Shown here: positions 42,995-53,177 of the stretch, piece by piece
Numbering within the stretch: the first letter of the stretch is position 1
Layout: every line of letters starts with the position of its first letter
Assembly (NCBI RefSeq): GCF_029360765.1
Contig: NZ_JARKNA010000021.1
Location: 35,679 to 99,678 of the forward strand
Source: Terrimonas pollutisoli
Lineage (GTDB): Bacteria > Bacteroidota > Bacteroidia > Chitinophagales > Chitinophagaceae
Length of the DNA stretch: 64,000 nt
Direction: 5' to 3'
Notes under the pieces: model-generated
Databases searched by the model: none
What the model saw: the letters and a program-made list of their open reading frames with translations, nothing else
Told to the model about the DNA's origin: nothing
Translations under genes and position numbers: made by a program

Positions 42995-43738
42995 ATGTTC
43001 AACCTTTTTTCAAGGAAGAAAAGCAAGAGTGGAAAATTTGACTTTTCTATACTGAAAGCAGATATGCATTCGCATCTGCTTCCGGGAATAGATGATGGCG
43101 CAGGTGATATAGAGACCTCGCTGGAACTGATCCGGGGGATGAGGGAGTTAGGTTATACCAAGCTAATCACCACGCCCCATATTATTTGGGATATGTACCG
43201 CAATACGCCGGCTATTATCAATGCAAAGCTGGCAGAGCTGAGAGACGCTGTAAAAAAGGTAGGTATTGATGTTGAAATACATGCCGCGGCTGAATATTTT
43301 TTGGATGAACATGTGGAAGAACTACTGAATAGAAAAGAACCCTTATTGACTGTAAGTGGTAATAAAGTACTCACCGAATTTTCCATGGCCTTTCCATCGC
43401 TGAACATAAAAGATATTTTGTTTGATCTGCAAATGCAGGGCTACCAACCGATTATAGCTCATCCCGAACGCTATGTGTACCTGCAACGGAATAAAGAATT
43501 TTACCGGGAGTTGAAAGATATCGGATGCCTGTTCCAATTAAATATCCTGGCTCTAAGTAATTATTATGGTCGTTCCGTCAGGGAACTGGCGGAATACCTG
43601 CTGCAGCACGATTTTTATGACCTTTTAGGAACGGATCTTCACCATATCAGCCACCTGGAGCAGTTAAAACATGTCGAAATGACGGCGTCTTTACAACGAT
43701 TGATAGAATCGGGTCGGCTTATCAATCACCAATTATAG
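42995..43738 (+). CDS. CpsB/CapC-type PHP-family tyrosine-protein phosphatase
   Basis: A 247-residue metal-dependent phosphatase. The PHP motif is ADMHSHLLPGIDDGAGD, with His25 and His27. Other metal-site residues lie in YTKLITTPHIIWDMY, PIIAHPERYVYL, and DLLGTDLHH. CpsB enzymes remove phosphate from the tyrosine-rich tail of the Wzc-like kinase and so set polymer length. It closes the locus opened by UpxY, Wza and Wzc, but is about 29 kb from the kinase. Confidence 0.92.
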   Translation: MFNLFSRKKSKSGKFDFSILKADMHSHLLPGIDDGAGDIETSLELIRGMRELGYTKLITTPHIIWDMYRNTPAIINAKLAELRDAVKKVGIDVEIHAAAEYFLDEHVEELLNRKEPLLTVSGNKVLTEFSMAFPSLNIKDILFDLQMQGYQPIIAHPERYVYLQRNKEFYRELKDIGCLFQLNILALSNYYGRSVRELAEYLLQHDFYDLLGTDLHHISHLEQLKHVEMTASLQRLIESGRLINHQL

Positions 43739-43863
43739 CAATTTGGCCATTTTACTGTCTGGTAGACTTTTTGCGGTATAGCCAGAATTACCTGCTATTT
43801 TAATGTTAAAACACTGAATTTTGCAGGGACATGATGCCTATTTAGTAAATTTGATAAAAATGG

Positions 43864-44370
43864 ATGGACATGGCCACAACCGAATTTAATGACATGCTGC
43901 TCGACAATGCTGACTTTCTCAAGCCATTTGCGGTAAATCTTACCAAAGATTCAGAAGCTGCTAATGACCTTTACCAGGAGACTTTGTTTAAGGCCCTTGC
44001 TAATCACGAGAAGTATAATGCAGGAACAAATATTAAAGCATGGTTATTCACTATCATGCGCAATATTTTTATTAATGATTACAGGCGTAAGGCAAAGCAA
44101 AAAACTGTACTTGATAACTCTGCCAATGATTACCTGATCAACAATAAACAAGCTACTATCAGCAATGGGGCTGAAAGCAGTTTGCGGATGAAAGAAATCA
44201 ATGAAGCAGTTCATCAATTACCGGAAATATTCAAAATTCCTTTTCGTTTGTATTTCGAAGGATACAAATACCAGGAAATAGCTGACCTGTTGGGAGAGCC
44301 ATTAGGAACAGTAAAAAGCAGGATCCACTTTGCCCGTAAGCTTTTGAAAGATCGTCTTACGCGGTATTAG
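43864..44370 (+). CDS. ECF-type RNA polymerase sigma factor
   Basis: A 168-residue sigma factor. Region 2 is seen in FAVNLTKDSEAANDLYQETLFKALANHEKYNAGTNIKAWLFTIMRNIFINDYRRK. Region 4 is seen in LPEIFKIPFRLYFEGYKYQEIADLLGEPLGTVKSRIHFARKLLKDRL. No anti-sigma factor gene sits next to it, unlike the FecR-linked ECF genes. A TAAATTTG element at 43850-43857 may be its -7 box, though the spacing to the nearest TTG is 22. Its target is unknown. The hairpin at 44391-44439 terminates it. Confidence 0.93.
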   Translation: MDMATTEFNDMLLDNADFLKPFAVNLTKDSEAANDLYQETLFKALANHEKYNAGTNIKAWLFTIMRNIFINDYRRKAKQKTVLDNSANDYLINNKQATISNGAESSLRMKEINEAVHQLPEIFKIPFRLYFEGYKYQEIADLLGEPLGTVKSRIHFARKLLKDRLTRY

Positions 44371-44390
44371 AGATTAAATTTTTTATCAAG

Positions 44391-44445
44391 ACCGGTAGAA
44401 CCTTTAGCAACTAATCAGGATGCTTTGGGTTTTACCGGTTTCTTA
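44391..44445. terminator. Bidirectional terminator between converging genes
   Basis: The stem ACCGGTAGAACC (44391-44402) pairs with GGTTTTACCGGT (44428-44439) with one mismatch, and a T-rich run follows. It lies between the sigma-factor gene and the convergent membrane-protein gene. Confidence 0.65.
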
Positions 44446-44464
44446 TTTTATACTGATGATCCTG

Positions 44465-44905
44465 TTATTGATCAGGATCCATCTGCATAAACTCTCTCTT
44501 GACGGCTTTAAGCATACTAAATAACTGGGCGACCTGTATCAGCAGCATCACTGTTAGTGCCAACAGCACGTACCAGGGCAATCTCACTTTTTCAATATTG
44601 GTGATGTGCTGAAATTTTTCAAGGTGCCAACCTGCCAGCGCAGCTCCAAACGCCATCCCCACCAACAAAAAAGAAAGAAGTGAGTACACTACTTTCATAA
44701 ACATGATGCGCATGGTGGAATAACCCACCTTGAAATTTTCAAAAATAGCCGCAGGGATAATCAGCACCAGTGTTATCCAACTCCAATTACTTCCAAACCA
44801 GCTATCGCTTAATGCAAGATTGAGTACAAGTATCAGGACGATAGAAAGCAGCCCCCATGGAAAGGTGAGAAATGCGGAAGGCTGACCGGATGTTTTTACT
44901 GCCAT
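44465..44905 (-). CDS. Small membrane protein of unknown function
   Basis: A 146-residue protein with four predicted membrane helices: residues about 17-33, 43-56, 70-92 and 109-130. The C-terminus is charged (LKAVKREFMQMDPDQ). Hydrophobic residues dominate and no catalytic motif is seen. I do not recognise the family. It is on the minus strand, alone between the sigma gene and the HD-domain gene, with the shared terminator at its 3' side. Confidence 0.75.
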   Translation of the reverse strand: MAVKTSGQPSAFLTFPWGLLSIVLILVLNLALSDSWFGSNWSWITLVLIIPAAIFENFKVGYSTMRIMFMKVVYSLLSFLLVGMAFGAALAGWHLEKFQHITNIEKVRLPWYVLLALTVMLLIQVAQLFSMLKAVKREFMQMDPDQ

Positions 44906-45042
44906 AGCTTTTTTATTATTGAAAGAAAGATAAAAATAAATTTCAGATAAAATGATGGCCCGGTACAGTGCCGGAGAAATACTATTTTATTTAATTGAAA
45001 ACTTAAAATCAGAAGTACTATATTTAGTACAGCAATATTTTT

Positions 45043-45636
45043 ATGACTGAGTCCGGATTTCTGCAATTGAAATCAACTATACTGGAACTTTTACGTACTG
45101 ACCTGGATCAACGGTTGACTTATCATTGCCTGGCACATACGGAAGACGTACTGGAGCAAGCACAACGTATTGCATTGACTGAAGGCATTGCTGATCCTAA
45201 GTTGCTTCTGCTGATAAAGATTGCCGCCCTTTTTCATGATACCGGCTTTCTTCACACTTACAAGGGACATGAAGAAGAGTCCTGTCGCATCATGGAAGAA
45301 TATGTCAGGGATCCTGATCTTACCAAACGGGATATTGAAATGATCAAAGGAATGATCAGGGCCACAAAGGTTCCACAAACTCCACATAATCTTCCTGAAA
45401 AGATTTTGTGCGATGCCGACCTCGATTATCTTGGCCGGGATGATTTTAAACCAATCAGTGAAACCCTAAAAGATGAATTCCTGGTATATGGCATAATCAA
45501 AACAGAGCAGGATTGGGATGATATGCAGGTAAGTTTTTTTGAAAGTCACAGATATTTTACCGGCACATCTTTGCAAAATCGCCACCCTTTAAAAATGAAA
45601 CATCTGCAAGCCCTAAAACAAAAAGTATTAAAATAA
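45043..45636 (+). CDS. HD-domain metal-dependent phosphohydrolase-like protein
   Basis: A 197-residue cytoplasmic protein. The HD metal ligands are in LTYHCLAHTEDVLEQAQRI, LFHDTGFLHTYKGHEEESCRIMEEY and LCDADLDYLGRDDF. This H...HD...D pattern marks hydrolases acting on nucleotides or phosphorylated signalling molecules. It begins 22 bases before the carrier/HEAT gene, and the following gene encodes a cyclic-nucleotide-binding protein, so a role in nucleotide signalling is possible. A weak TATATTTA box lies at about 45018-45025. Confidence 0.85.
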   Translation: MTESGFLQLKSTILELLRTDLDQRLTYHCLAHTEDVLEQAQRIALTEGIADPKLLLLIKIAALFHDTGFLHTYKGHEEESCRIMEEYVRDPDLTKRDIEMIKGMIRATKVPQTPHNLPEKILCDADLDYLGRDDFKPISETLKDEFLVYGIIKTEQDWDDMQVSFFESHRYFTGTSLQNRHPLKMKHLQALKQKVLK

Positions 45637-45657
45637 TATGCAAATCACATAGATGAC

Positions 45658-48414
45658 ATGCGGCGAAATAATTTCTGGCTGAGGGTCTTAAATGTTTATC
45701 CCAGTGAATGGCGTTTAGTCAGGCAGTTGTATATATTCCAGTTTTTCCAGGGTGCAGGTATAGCCTTTTTCTTTACATCAGCCTTTGCGCAATTTTTGGA
45801 AAAATTTCCCATTACAGAATTGCCATGGGTGATGATTTATTCGGCACTTTTGTTATGGATCGCGGGATTTCTTTATACCCGGCTGGAACACACCATTAAA
45901 TTTCACGGATTTAATCTTGCCATTGTTGTACTGATGGCGGCAAGTGTTGTATTGCTATGGATTGCCAACTATGAGTTAAACCAGGACTGGTTTCTTTATT
46001 TTTTGTTGGCCTGGTTCAACGTATTGTACTTGTTAAATAACCTGCAGTTTTGGGGAATAGCGGCTATGCTGTTTGATCTGCGACAGAGCAAACGCCTGTT
46101 TGCTGTAATTAGTGCGGGCGACATCCCGGCAAAATTTATTGGCTATACGCTGGCCCTGATATTTGTGCCTTATATAGGTACGCAAAATCTTTTGTTGCTG
46201 GGAGCCATCTGTATGCTGGTGTCATTACCACTGTTTAAAAAAATTTTGCAATCAGGGCATCTTGAAGCACATCATAAAGCACATAAAAAGCATCACGAAC
46301 AAAAAGCTCACAAGAAGATTTCTAATTTGGTCAACAATATCGCCACTAACACCTATGTCCGCCGTATTGCGTTTATATCGTTGATTACTTCCACCTGCGT
46401 TATTCTTGTGAACTACGGCTTTTATGGCGAAGTAAAAAAAGCTTACCACGATGATGTTGCCCTGGCTGAGTTTATAGCCTTTTTTTATGCCGCATTAAGA
46501 TTGGCTGCATTTATAACAAAAATGGTTTTCACCAGCCGGTTGACTGCGTCATGGGGAGTCCGGCAAACATTGTTCATTACGCCGGTTGGTATGCTGCTAT
46601 TTATTGGAGCTATCGTAGCGTTCAGTAATTTTTCATTGAGCGGGAAATTGACTTTTTATTTGTTTGGCGTTGCTTCTATGATTGTAGATGTTTTACGCAC
46701 TTCTTTCAACTCCCCCGTTCTTTTGACATTGATGCAGCCTTTGCATACCTACGAAAGGTTGAGAGCTCATAATATCGTTAAGGGTATTATGGAGCCTTTT
46801 GCTTCACTCTTATCCGGTATTTTTTTACTGGCTTTATTTTATATGCACGGCAAAGTGGACCTTATGTTTCTTTGTTATGTGTTGCTGGGGCTGGGTATAT
46901 TATGGCTGACAGGAGTGATACTTGTTAACCGGCAATATCTTCAAATATTGGTAAAAACGATAAGCAGCCGCTTTTTTAGCCGGGAAGAATTTAATCTGAA
47001 TAATGATGCTATACGGGAGCAGATAAGGAATAAGATGATGAACGGAACAGACCTGGAAGTAATTAGCATACTAAGAATGTTAAGCAGCAAGATGGATGCT
47101 GCCTCAGAAGATCTTATTGCGGAATTGCTGCATCATTCCTCCACGCAGGTGAAACTAGAGGCCTTGAGACTGATAAAAAACCGCTCAAATGCTGTTGTTA
47201 AACAAAAATTGGAAAGTCTGTTACAGCAAGAATCACTTGACATAACAATAAAGGCTGAAGCGGTAAAAACCCTTTGCAAAATAAGCAATGAGCCCGTAAC
47301 ACTTTTTCGTTATCTGAATAATGATGACCCACCCCTACGACAAGCGGCTATTACCGGGATGCTGGGCAGCAGGGACGAACAGGTAAAAGCTGTAGCGGAA
47401 AAAACGATTGAGGAATGGTTGCACTCGGATAGCAAGGAAGAAAAAATAGAGGCTCTTACTGTTTTATCAGAAGTAAAAGATGACTATGACCATCCCGACA
47501 GGGTAAGGCTATTGAAGGATCCTGATATTGCCATTCAGGAGGCGGCAATAAATTCCGTAGGACAAGCAGTTCAAAAAAATACGCTTAGTGAGTTAAGTAA
47601 TTACGTAAATGAATTTGAAAAGCAGGTGTTAGCCGCATTTTACAATGTCGGGGAAAAAGCCATTCCGATAGTACAGGATATCATTCATTCTGAAAACGTT
47701 TCAACACAATTACAGGAAAGGCTTATTACTCTTATAGGGAAGATCGGTGGAGACAAGGCCGGAAAAATTTTGATTCAGCTATTAACTACTCAACCTTATT
47801 ATATTGGCGTCATTATTAAAGCTCTTTATCGATGCCGCTATACGGCGACTGGTGAACAAAGAAAACTATTGGAAAGAATTGCCCATTCCTACATTGTATA
47901 TGGAGTTGAACTATTGTATATGCAAAAATTGCTGGAGAAAAAAGAGCTCCAATACAACATTCTAAATGACTCCCTGAACCAGGAGGTCAATGAAATCCGG
48001 GAGATATTGCTTTGCCTTTTTGCCTGCCTCTACGACAGGCAAAAGATCAACCAGGTGAAGCAGGGCCTAAACACTCACCATAAGGACAGCATAGCCAATG
48101 CGATGGAAATAATTGAGCTAACTGTACGAAAGGATATTGGTAAACACTTTAATACCCTGTTTGAAACAATCGACATTGAGCAGCGATGTGCAGCTCTTCG
48201 GTCCCTGTTTACGGAGCACCAGTTTGGCAAGGTGGAACATATCCTGGAACGTATTTTATCCGAAAAGCCCATCCAGTATTATAACTGGACCAAGGCCTGT
48301 TCTATGTATATCTCCAAAAAATATGTTCACCACCTGGACACCGATTTGTACAAAAAATTCATTCGTTCCGAAAACAAACTGTTAAAAGAAACAGCTTTGT
48401 TTGCAGGTTCTTAA
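45658..48414 (+). CDS. MFS/ADP-ATP-carrier-like membrane protein fused to HEAT repeats
   Basis: A 918-residue protein. Residues about 18-430 contain some 12 membrane helices of an MFS- or NTT-like carrier (LYIFQFFQGAGIAFFFTSAFAQFL; QFWGIAAMLFDLRQSKRLFAVISAGDIPAKFIGY). A histidine/lysine-rich loop (HLEAHHKAHKKHHEQKAHKK) separates its halves. Residues about 455-900 are helical HEAT-like repeats (SSTQVKLEALRLIKNR; LRQAAITGMLGSRDEQVKAVAEK; EEKIEALTVLSEVKDDYDHP). The substrate is unknown. The next gene, ten bases later, has a cyclic-nucleotide-binding domain, and such pairs recur in Bacteroidota, so the HEAT part may receive a regulatory signal. I am less sure that it transports nucleotides. Confidence 0.8.
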   Translation: MRRNNFWLRVLNVYPSEWRLVRQLYIFQFFQGAGIAFFFTSAFAQFLEKFPITELPWVMIYSALLLWIAGFLYTRLEHTIKFHGFNLAIVVLMAASVVLLWIANYELNQDWFLYFLLAWFNVLYLLNNLQFWGIAAMLFDLRQSKRLFAVISAGDIPAKFIGYTLALIFVPYIGTQNLLLLGAICMLVSLPLFKKILQSGHLEAHHKAHKKHHEQKAHKKISNLVNNIATNTYVRRIAFISLITSTCVILVNYGFYGEVKKAYHDDVALAEFIAFFYAALRLAAFITKMVFTSRLTASWGVRQTLFITPVGMLLFIGAIVAFSNFSLSGKLTFYLFGVASMIVDVLRTSFNSPVLLTLMQPLHTYERLRAHNIVKGIMEPFASLLSGIFLLALFYMHGKVDLMFLCYVLLGLGILWLTGVILVNRQYLQILVKTISSRFFSREEFNLNNDAIREQIRNKMMNGTDLEVISILRMLSSKMDAASEDLIAELLHHSSTQVKLEALRLIKNRSNAVVKQKLESLLQQESLDITIKAEAVKTLCKISNEPVTLFRYLNNDDPPLRQAAITGMLGSRDEQVKAVAEKTIEEWLHSDSKEEKIEALTVLSEVKDDYDHPDRVRLLKDPDIAIQEAAINSVGQAVQKNTLSELSNYVNEFEKQVLAAFYNVGEKAIPIVQDIIHSENVSTQLQERLITLIGKIGGDKAGKILIQLLTTQPYYIGVIIKALYRCRYTATGEQRKLLERIAHSYIVYGVELLYMQKLLEKKELQYNILNDSLNQEVNEIREILLCLFACLYDRQKINQVKQGLNTHHKDSIANAMEIIELTVRKDIGKHFNTLFETIDIEQRCAALRSLFTEHQFGKVEHILERILSEKPIQYYNWTKACSMYISKKYVHHLDTDLYKKFIRSENKLLKETALFAGS

Positions 48415-48423
48415 CTTTACTCC

Positions 48424-48876
48424 ATGCCCCAATCTAATTCAGAAAATTTACTACTCGTGGAAAAAGTACTGATCTTAAAATCTTTAAGCATTTTTAAGGA
48501 AACCCCGGAACATATACTCGCTGACCTCGCACCCCTTATGGAAGAAGAGGAATATGAAAAGGACAGCATTATTTTTAATGAAGGGGAGATTGGCGATTGT
48601 ATGTACATTATTTACCAGGGCGAGGTCAGGATTCACAAGGCAAATACTACACTTGCGATCTTGAAAGAAAAGGAGGTTTTTGGAGAATTAGCTCTTCTGG
48701 ATCCGGAAGCCAGGTCGGCAACAGCTACTGCCGATACGGATTGTGTTTTGTTCCGGATAGAACAGGAGCCTTTTTATGAACTGATTGAAAATCGCACAGA
48801 AGTAGCAAGAGGGTTTATCAAAATACTTTGCCAGCGTCTCAGAGCATTAAATGAGCGATCGCTCGGGAAGATTTGA
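48424..48876 (+). CDS. Cyclic-nucleotide-binding domain protein
   Basis: A 150-residue protein made of one CAP-family effector domain: LKSLSIFKETPEHILADLAPLMEEEEYEKDSIIFNEGEIGDCMYIIYQGEVRI, then the phosphate-binding cassette FGELALLDPEARSATATADTDCVLFRIEQ. There is no DNA-binding HTH at the C-terminus, so it acts as a protein regulator. The cassette has Glu followed later by Arg-Ser-Ala, as needed to bind cAMP or cGMP. It starts ten bases after the carrier-HEAT gene and very probably regulates it. An adenylate cyclase gene sits 10 kb downstream. Confidence 0.9.
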   Translation: MPQSNSENLLLVEKVLILKSLSIFKETPEHILADLAPLMEEEEYEKDSIIFNEGEIGDCMYIIYQGEVRIHKANTTLAILKEKEVFGELALLDPEARSATATADTDCVLFRIEQEPFYELIENRTEVARGFIKILCQRLRALNERSLGKI

Positions 48877-48984
48877 TCTTCTTTGCTAAAAAAATCTGAC
48901 TGTATATCACTGGTTATCTCTTTTTCTCTGCGGCATTAGCATTACTGGCTAAAACAAATTAAATTTAAACAATGCTTATGCCTG

Positions 48985-51900
48985 ATGTACAGGTTCTTTT
49001 TTTATACCATTTTTGTTTTTTGTTGCCTCCGCTCCCTGGCGCAGACTCCCCTTTATACACACCAGCAATTATTTAAAGTAGAAGATGGACTGCCGCAAAG
49101 TTTTATCAGCGGTATCGTACAGGATAAAGATGGGTTTATCTGGATTGCGACCCTGGATGGCTTAGCCCGGTATGACGGTCGTGGATTTAAAGTCTTTCGC
49201 CAGCAGCGAAAAGATAGTAACAGCCTCAGCTCAAACGTAATTAACCTGCTGGCTAAAGATAAGTATGGTCATTTCTGGATAAAATACCAGGGTCAGCAGG
49301 TTGACAATTTTGATCCGGTCACATTTAAGGTACAACATGCCAGTAATAATCCTGTATTGCAAAATGCAACAAAGCCCAACAATAACCGGGATTATGATTA
49401 TCATTCTAACAGGTGGATATTCACTATCCCGGGAAAAGGGATAGGCTGGGTTGATACAAGAACCGGGGCGGAGATCTATGCAAACAGGAGTAATGGCGAA
49501 TTGATGAATGATACCATTGTTAGTTTACTACAGGAAGAAAATGGAGTGTTATGGTTGGTATCTCCCGCTGGTATTCACAGGTCTGATTCGACCCAACAGC
49601 ATTTCGAATGGATACCTTTTCGTATTCCTGTCAGCTTCGATCCTGAAACTTTTGTACAAACAATTTTTGTAGAAAAAATGATGGTCATCGGGTTATTGGA
49701 TCGCCTCCTGCTGATTGATGTTGATGCCCAAAAAATTTCAACCATCACTATTCCACCCGGTAAAGTAAATGGAATTGATTTTCCAATGAATTCGCTTCAA
49801 AAAGACAATCATGGTGAATTATACTTCAGAAGCAGTGGCCGCATCTTCCGCCTGGAGAAAGACGGGAAGCTGACATTGATCTGGGAAAATAATATAGAGA
49901 AAGGGCGTCGGATTACTTCCTTTTTTGTAGATCATTCTGATGTGCTTTGGGTAGGCATTGATGCCGGTGGCCTCGCAAAGATCAATTTGAGGTCGATGCC
50001 TTTTATGGCTGGTCACTACCAGTATAACTTTCATACGGATGTATTGACACAGGCAGGCATTCCGTTACAATCACTACCGGATATATGGGTAAAATCCAAA
50101 TGGTCATATAATTTCCGCTATGCTTACGGCGCTGACTCGGCATTATATATCAGTAATGTGGACTCGATTTTCAGCAGAGTTTATTGTTGGCAAAAGAATA
50201 AATTTTTTCCACTTTCTTTTCCGGCAGTAAAGTCGGCTCATTTTCGCGGATTGTATGCAGGCAATGACGGTTCCGTGTGGGCCCTGGATAATTATAATTA
50301 TGGGATATGGTATTGGAAGGATAAGCTATCGAACCCGGTCTTTACTGCCGTTGAATTACCTGTCAATGCAAGGAGAAATTTTTTTGCTGACTTATTAACT
50401 ATTGACAATTTTCAGTGGATCACTACATACGGCAAGGGGTTATTTCAATTAAAGGACGGGAGGGGTATTAATCATTATGAAAAAAGTTCCGGTAAAAATG
50501 CCCTGCCTTTTGATCTGACCGACCTTTGCCCTGATCCAAAGGACCCGCAGAAGTTTTGGATTGGCTCACTGGGAGGTGGGATGATACTGTGGGATAGTAA
50601 AAGCGGGGTAAAAAAAATATTTACTACAGACGATGGACTACCAAATAATACGATTTATTGCATTGTTGCTGACAAAAATGGTGAGTTGTGGTTAAGTACC
50701 AACAAAGGAATTTGCCGCTTCAATACAGTTGATTTTAGTACGCATAATTTTGAAAAAACCGATGGCCTTTCAGGGAACGAGTTCAATCGTTTTCATAAAT
50801 TTCAATTCCCGGATAATCGTATTGCATTTGGTGGACCGGATGGTTATACAGTGTTTAATCCAGCCGATTTTAAACTGAAAAAAGACAATGTCCAGGCAGG
50901 TATACAAATTACCGGGATTCAGATCAACAACCAGTTGCAGGATTTTACAACCAAAGACAGTTACATTGACCAACCTTTTAATCAGCTTCGTAAAATCACC
51001 TTACCCTATAATCGAAATTATATTACGGTAGAGTTTGTTTCTCTTTTATTCAACGAACCCCAGAAAATCCGTTATCGCTACAAGCTGACGGGTGTGGACA
51101 ATAATTGGAACGAGAGTGCCAGAAATTTTGCCCAATATACCCAGTTACGTCCCGGCAATTATAGATTGTTGATGAACGCCACGGATATGGACGGCCGGTG
51201 GAGTTCGAACATCAGGGAGTTGGAGATACAAATACGTCCTCCTTTTTGGCTCAGTTGGTGGGCTTATAGCCTCTATGTGCTTGCGGCTATAATGCTTATC
51301 CGGGCATACTGGCGATATCATGAAAAGCGAATTCTGGAACAGCAGCAACTGGTTTTCGAACAACTAGAGGCAAAGCGATTAAGAGAGCTTGACCAGGTAA
51401 AGGACCGTTTTTTTGCCAATATCACTCATGAGTTTCGTACCCCGCTTACCCTTATCACCACTCCTTTGGAAAGATTGGGAAAAGATCCAGGCCTTTCAGA
51501 CAATGCCCGCCAGACTGTGATAACAGTGCAGCGAAATGCGGGTCAGATGCTCAGGCTAATAAACCAGTTACTGGACCTGGGCAAGCTTGAGGCCGGCCAA
51601 ATGAAACTTGTTCAGTCAATTGGTGAGCCCAAAGTTTTCGTAGAAGAAGTTCTTGACTCGTTTAAAGAAAGGGCGAAAGAGAAAAGCATACAGTTGAATT
51701 TTTCATCGGAGGGCATTGATGGTATATACCGGTTTGACAAGGATAAATGGGAAAGAATTATTACGAATCTGCTGAGTAATGCGCTGAAATTTACTCCATT
51801 TGGTGGCACTGTCAATGTGTTGCTGGAGGGCAGGGATGAAGAAAATTCCGTTTTTGTCAGCAGGTTTATTGTGGAGGACAGCGGGCCTGGAATTCCTCCG

Positions 51901-52944
51901 GCAGACCTGGAAAAAATATTCGATCGCTTTTACCAGTCAGAATCAACGATGGCCGGCAGTACTGGTGGCACTGGTATTGGGCTTTCTTTGGTTAGGGAAT
52001 TAGTTAAGTTTATGCACGGAACTATACATGTTGAAAGTAAGAAAGGTGACGGTGCAAAATTTATCGTTGAAATTCCTTTGAACAAAATAGAACCCGGGGA
52101 GCAAATACCTGAAGAAACAAATGCTGTGAGTGATGTGATACCTGTTGATAAGATGCAGGAAAAATCTACTCAAAGAGAAGAACCTTTGATTTTAGTGGTG
52201 GAAGATAGTGGGGAGCTTCGATCATATGTACTTGCCAGTTTATCCGAAAAATGGAGAAGTATTGCAGCTTCTGATGGCACGGTTGGATGGGATCTTATTT
52301 TACAAGAAATGCCTGATGTCGTCATCAGCGATGTTATGATGCCCGGAAAAGACGGCTTCGAACTATGCAGCTTATGCAAAACAGATAGCCGGACCGCTCA
52401 TATCGGGTTTATCCTGCTAACCTCAAGGGCGGCCCATGCTGCCAGGATCGAGGGGCTTGAAACGGGTGCAGACGATTATATCACCAAACCCTTTCATCAG
52501 GATGAACTGGAGCTGCGCATTCAAAATCTTCTCCAGCTACAGGAAAGAACCAGGGAATTTCTTAAATCACAGCTTTTGCCTCGTGAGCCTGGCATAATAA
52601 CAGCCCCGGTAAAAGACGATTTTATCAGCCAGCTGTATAGTGTAATAGAAAATAAGCTGGACGATCCCCAATTAAGCGTGGAATATTTGGCCAGGACCGT
52701 CGGTATGAGCCGAAGCAGCCTGAACAGAAAACTAAACGCATTACTGGATATATCCGCTAACGATCTTATCCGGAGTTACCGCTTACAAAAAGGGGCGGCT
52801 TATTTGACAGCCGGTCATGATATTTCGGGCACGGCTTACAGGGTTGGTTTTACAACTCCTTCCTATTTTGCCAAATGCTTTAAGGATGAATACGGTCTGA
52901 CGCCTTCAGAATTTATTTCCAAATCAGCCCTGGGCCAAAATTGA
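48985..52944 (+). CDS. Hybrid two-component sensor-regulator with AraC output
   Basis: A 1319-residue single-protein signalling system. A signal peptide (FFYTIFVFCCLRSLAQ) precedes a periplasmic two-bladed propeller of Reg_prop repeats (DGLPQSFISGIVQDKDGFIWIAT; DDGLPNNTIYCIVADKNGELWLSTNKGICRF) and a Y_Y_Y domain. One membrane helix (about residues 757-774) leads to a histidine kinase: His815 in FANITHEFRTPLTLI, an N box (NLLSNALKFTP), and DSGPGIP and GTGIGLSLVREL. Then come a receiver domain with Asp1116 in PDVVISDVMMPGKDG, and an AraC HTH (about 1210-1315). Such HTCS proteins sense glycans outside and switch on utilisation loci. No SusCD pair is adjacent, so its target may be the secreted protease-like gene downstream or a distant locus. 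Confidence 0.95.
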   Translation: MYRFFFYTIFVFCCLRSLAQTPLYTHQQLFKVEDGLPQSFISGIVQDKDGFIWIATLDGLARYDGRGFKVFRQQRKDSNSLSSNVINLLAKDKYGHFWIKYQGQQVDNFDPVTFKVQHASNNPVLQNATKPNNNRDYDYHSNRWIFTIPGKGIGWVDTRTGAEIYANRSNGELMNDTIVSLLQEENGVLWLVSPAGIHRSDSTQQHFEWIPFRIPVSFDPETFVQTIFVEKMMVIGLLDRLLLIDVDAQKISTITIPPGKVNGIDFPMNSLQKDNHGELYFRSSGRIFRLEKDGKLTLIWENNIEKGRRITSFFVDHSDVLWVGIDAGGLAKINLRSMPFMAGHYQYNFHTDVLTQAGIPLQSLPDIWVKSKWSYNFRYAYGADSALYISNVDSIFSRVYCWQKNKFFPLSFPAVKSAHFRGLYAGNDGSVWALDNYNYGIWYWKDKLSNPVFTAVELPVNARRNFFADLLTIDNFQWITTYGKGLFQLKDGRGINHYEKSSGKNALPFDLTDLCPDPKDPQKFWIGSLGGGMILWDSKSGVKKIFTTDDGLPNNTIYCIVADKNGELWLSTNKGICRFNTVDFSTHNFEKTDGLSGNEFNRFHKFQFPDNRIAFGGPDGYTVFNPADFKLKKDNVQAGIQITGIQINNQLQDFTTKDSYIDQPFNQLRKITLPYNRNYITVEFVSLLFNEPQKIRYRYKLTGVDNNWNESARNFAQYTQLRPGNYRLLMNATDMDGRWSSNIRELEIQIRPPFWLSWWAYSLYVLAAIMLIRAYWRYHEKRILEQQQLVFEQLEAKRLRELDQVKDRFFANITHEFRTPLTLITTPLERLGKDPGLSDNARQTVITVQRNAGQMLRLINQLLDLGKLEAGQMKLVQSIGEPKVFVEEVLDSFKERAKEKSIQLNFSSEGIDGIYRFDKDKWERIITNLLSNALKFTPFGGTVNVLLEGRDEENSVFVSRFIVEDSGPGIPPADLEKIFDRFYQSESTMAGSTGGTGIGLSLVRELVKFMHGTIHVESKKGDGAKFIVEIPLNKIEPGEQIPEETNAVSDVIPVDKMQEKSTQREEPLILVVEDSGELRSYVLASLSEKWRSIAASDGTVGWDLILQEMPDVVISDVMMPGKDGFELCSLCKTDSRTAHIGFILLTSRAAHAARIEGLETGADDYITKPFHQDELELRIQNLLQLQERTREFLKSQLLPREPGIITAPVKDDFISQLYSVIENKLDDPQLSVEYLARTVGMSRSSLNRKLNALLDISANDLIRSYRLQKGAAYLTAGHDISGTAYRVGFTTPSYFAKCFKDEYGLTPSEFISKSALGQN

Positions 52945-53177
52945 TAGTCTTCGCCTGAAATTTGATAGTAAAAATGAAATTTTATGCACTAACTTTAAAG
53001 GGTAAACACTTAGAGTGTTACAATTTCGGCTTTTCTCTTCTGCATCCTTCCCCTCTTGAATATGGTTTTGACGGTTGATCAATTTGATTAGTGGCATCAT
53101 GTGCCATCTTTTGTACAGACTTAACTTTTTAACCACCTAATTGCGAAAACTGGCAGGGTCCAGTCAAAACTTATTTT

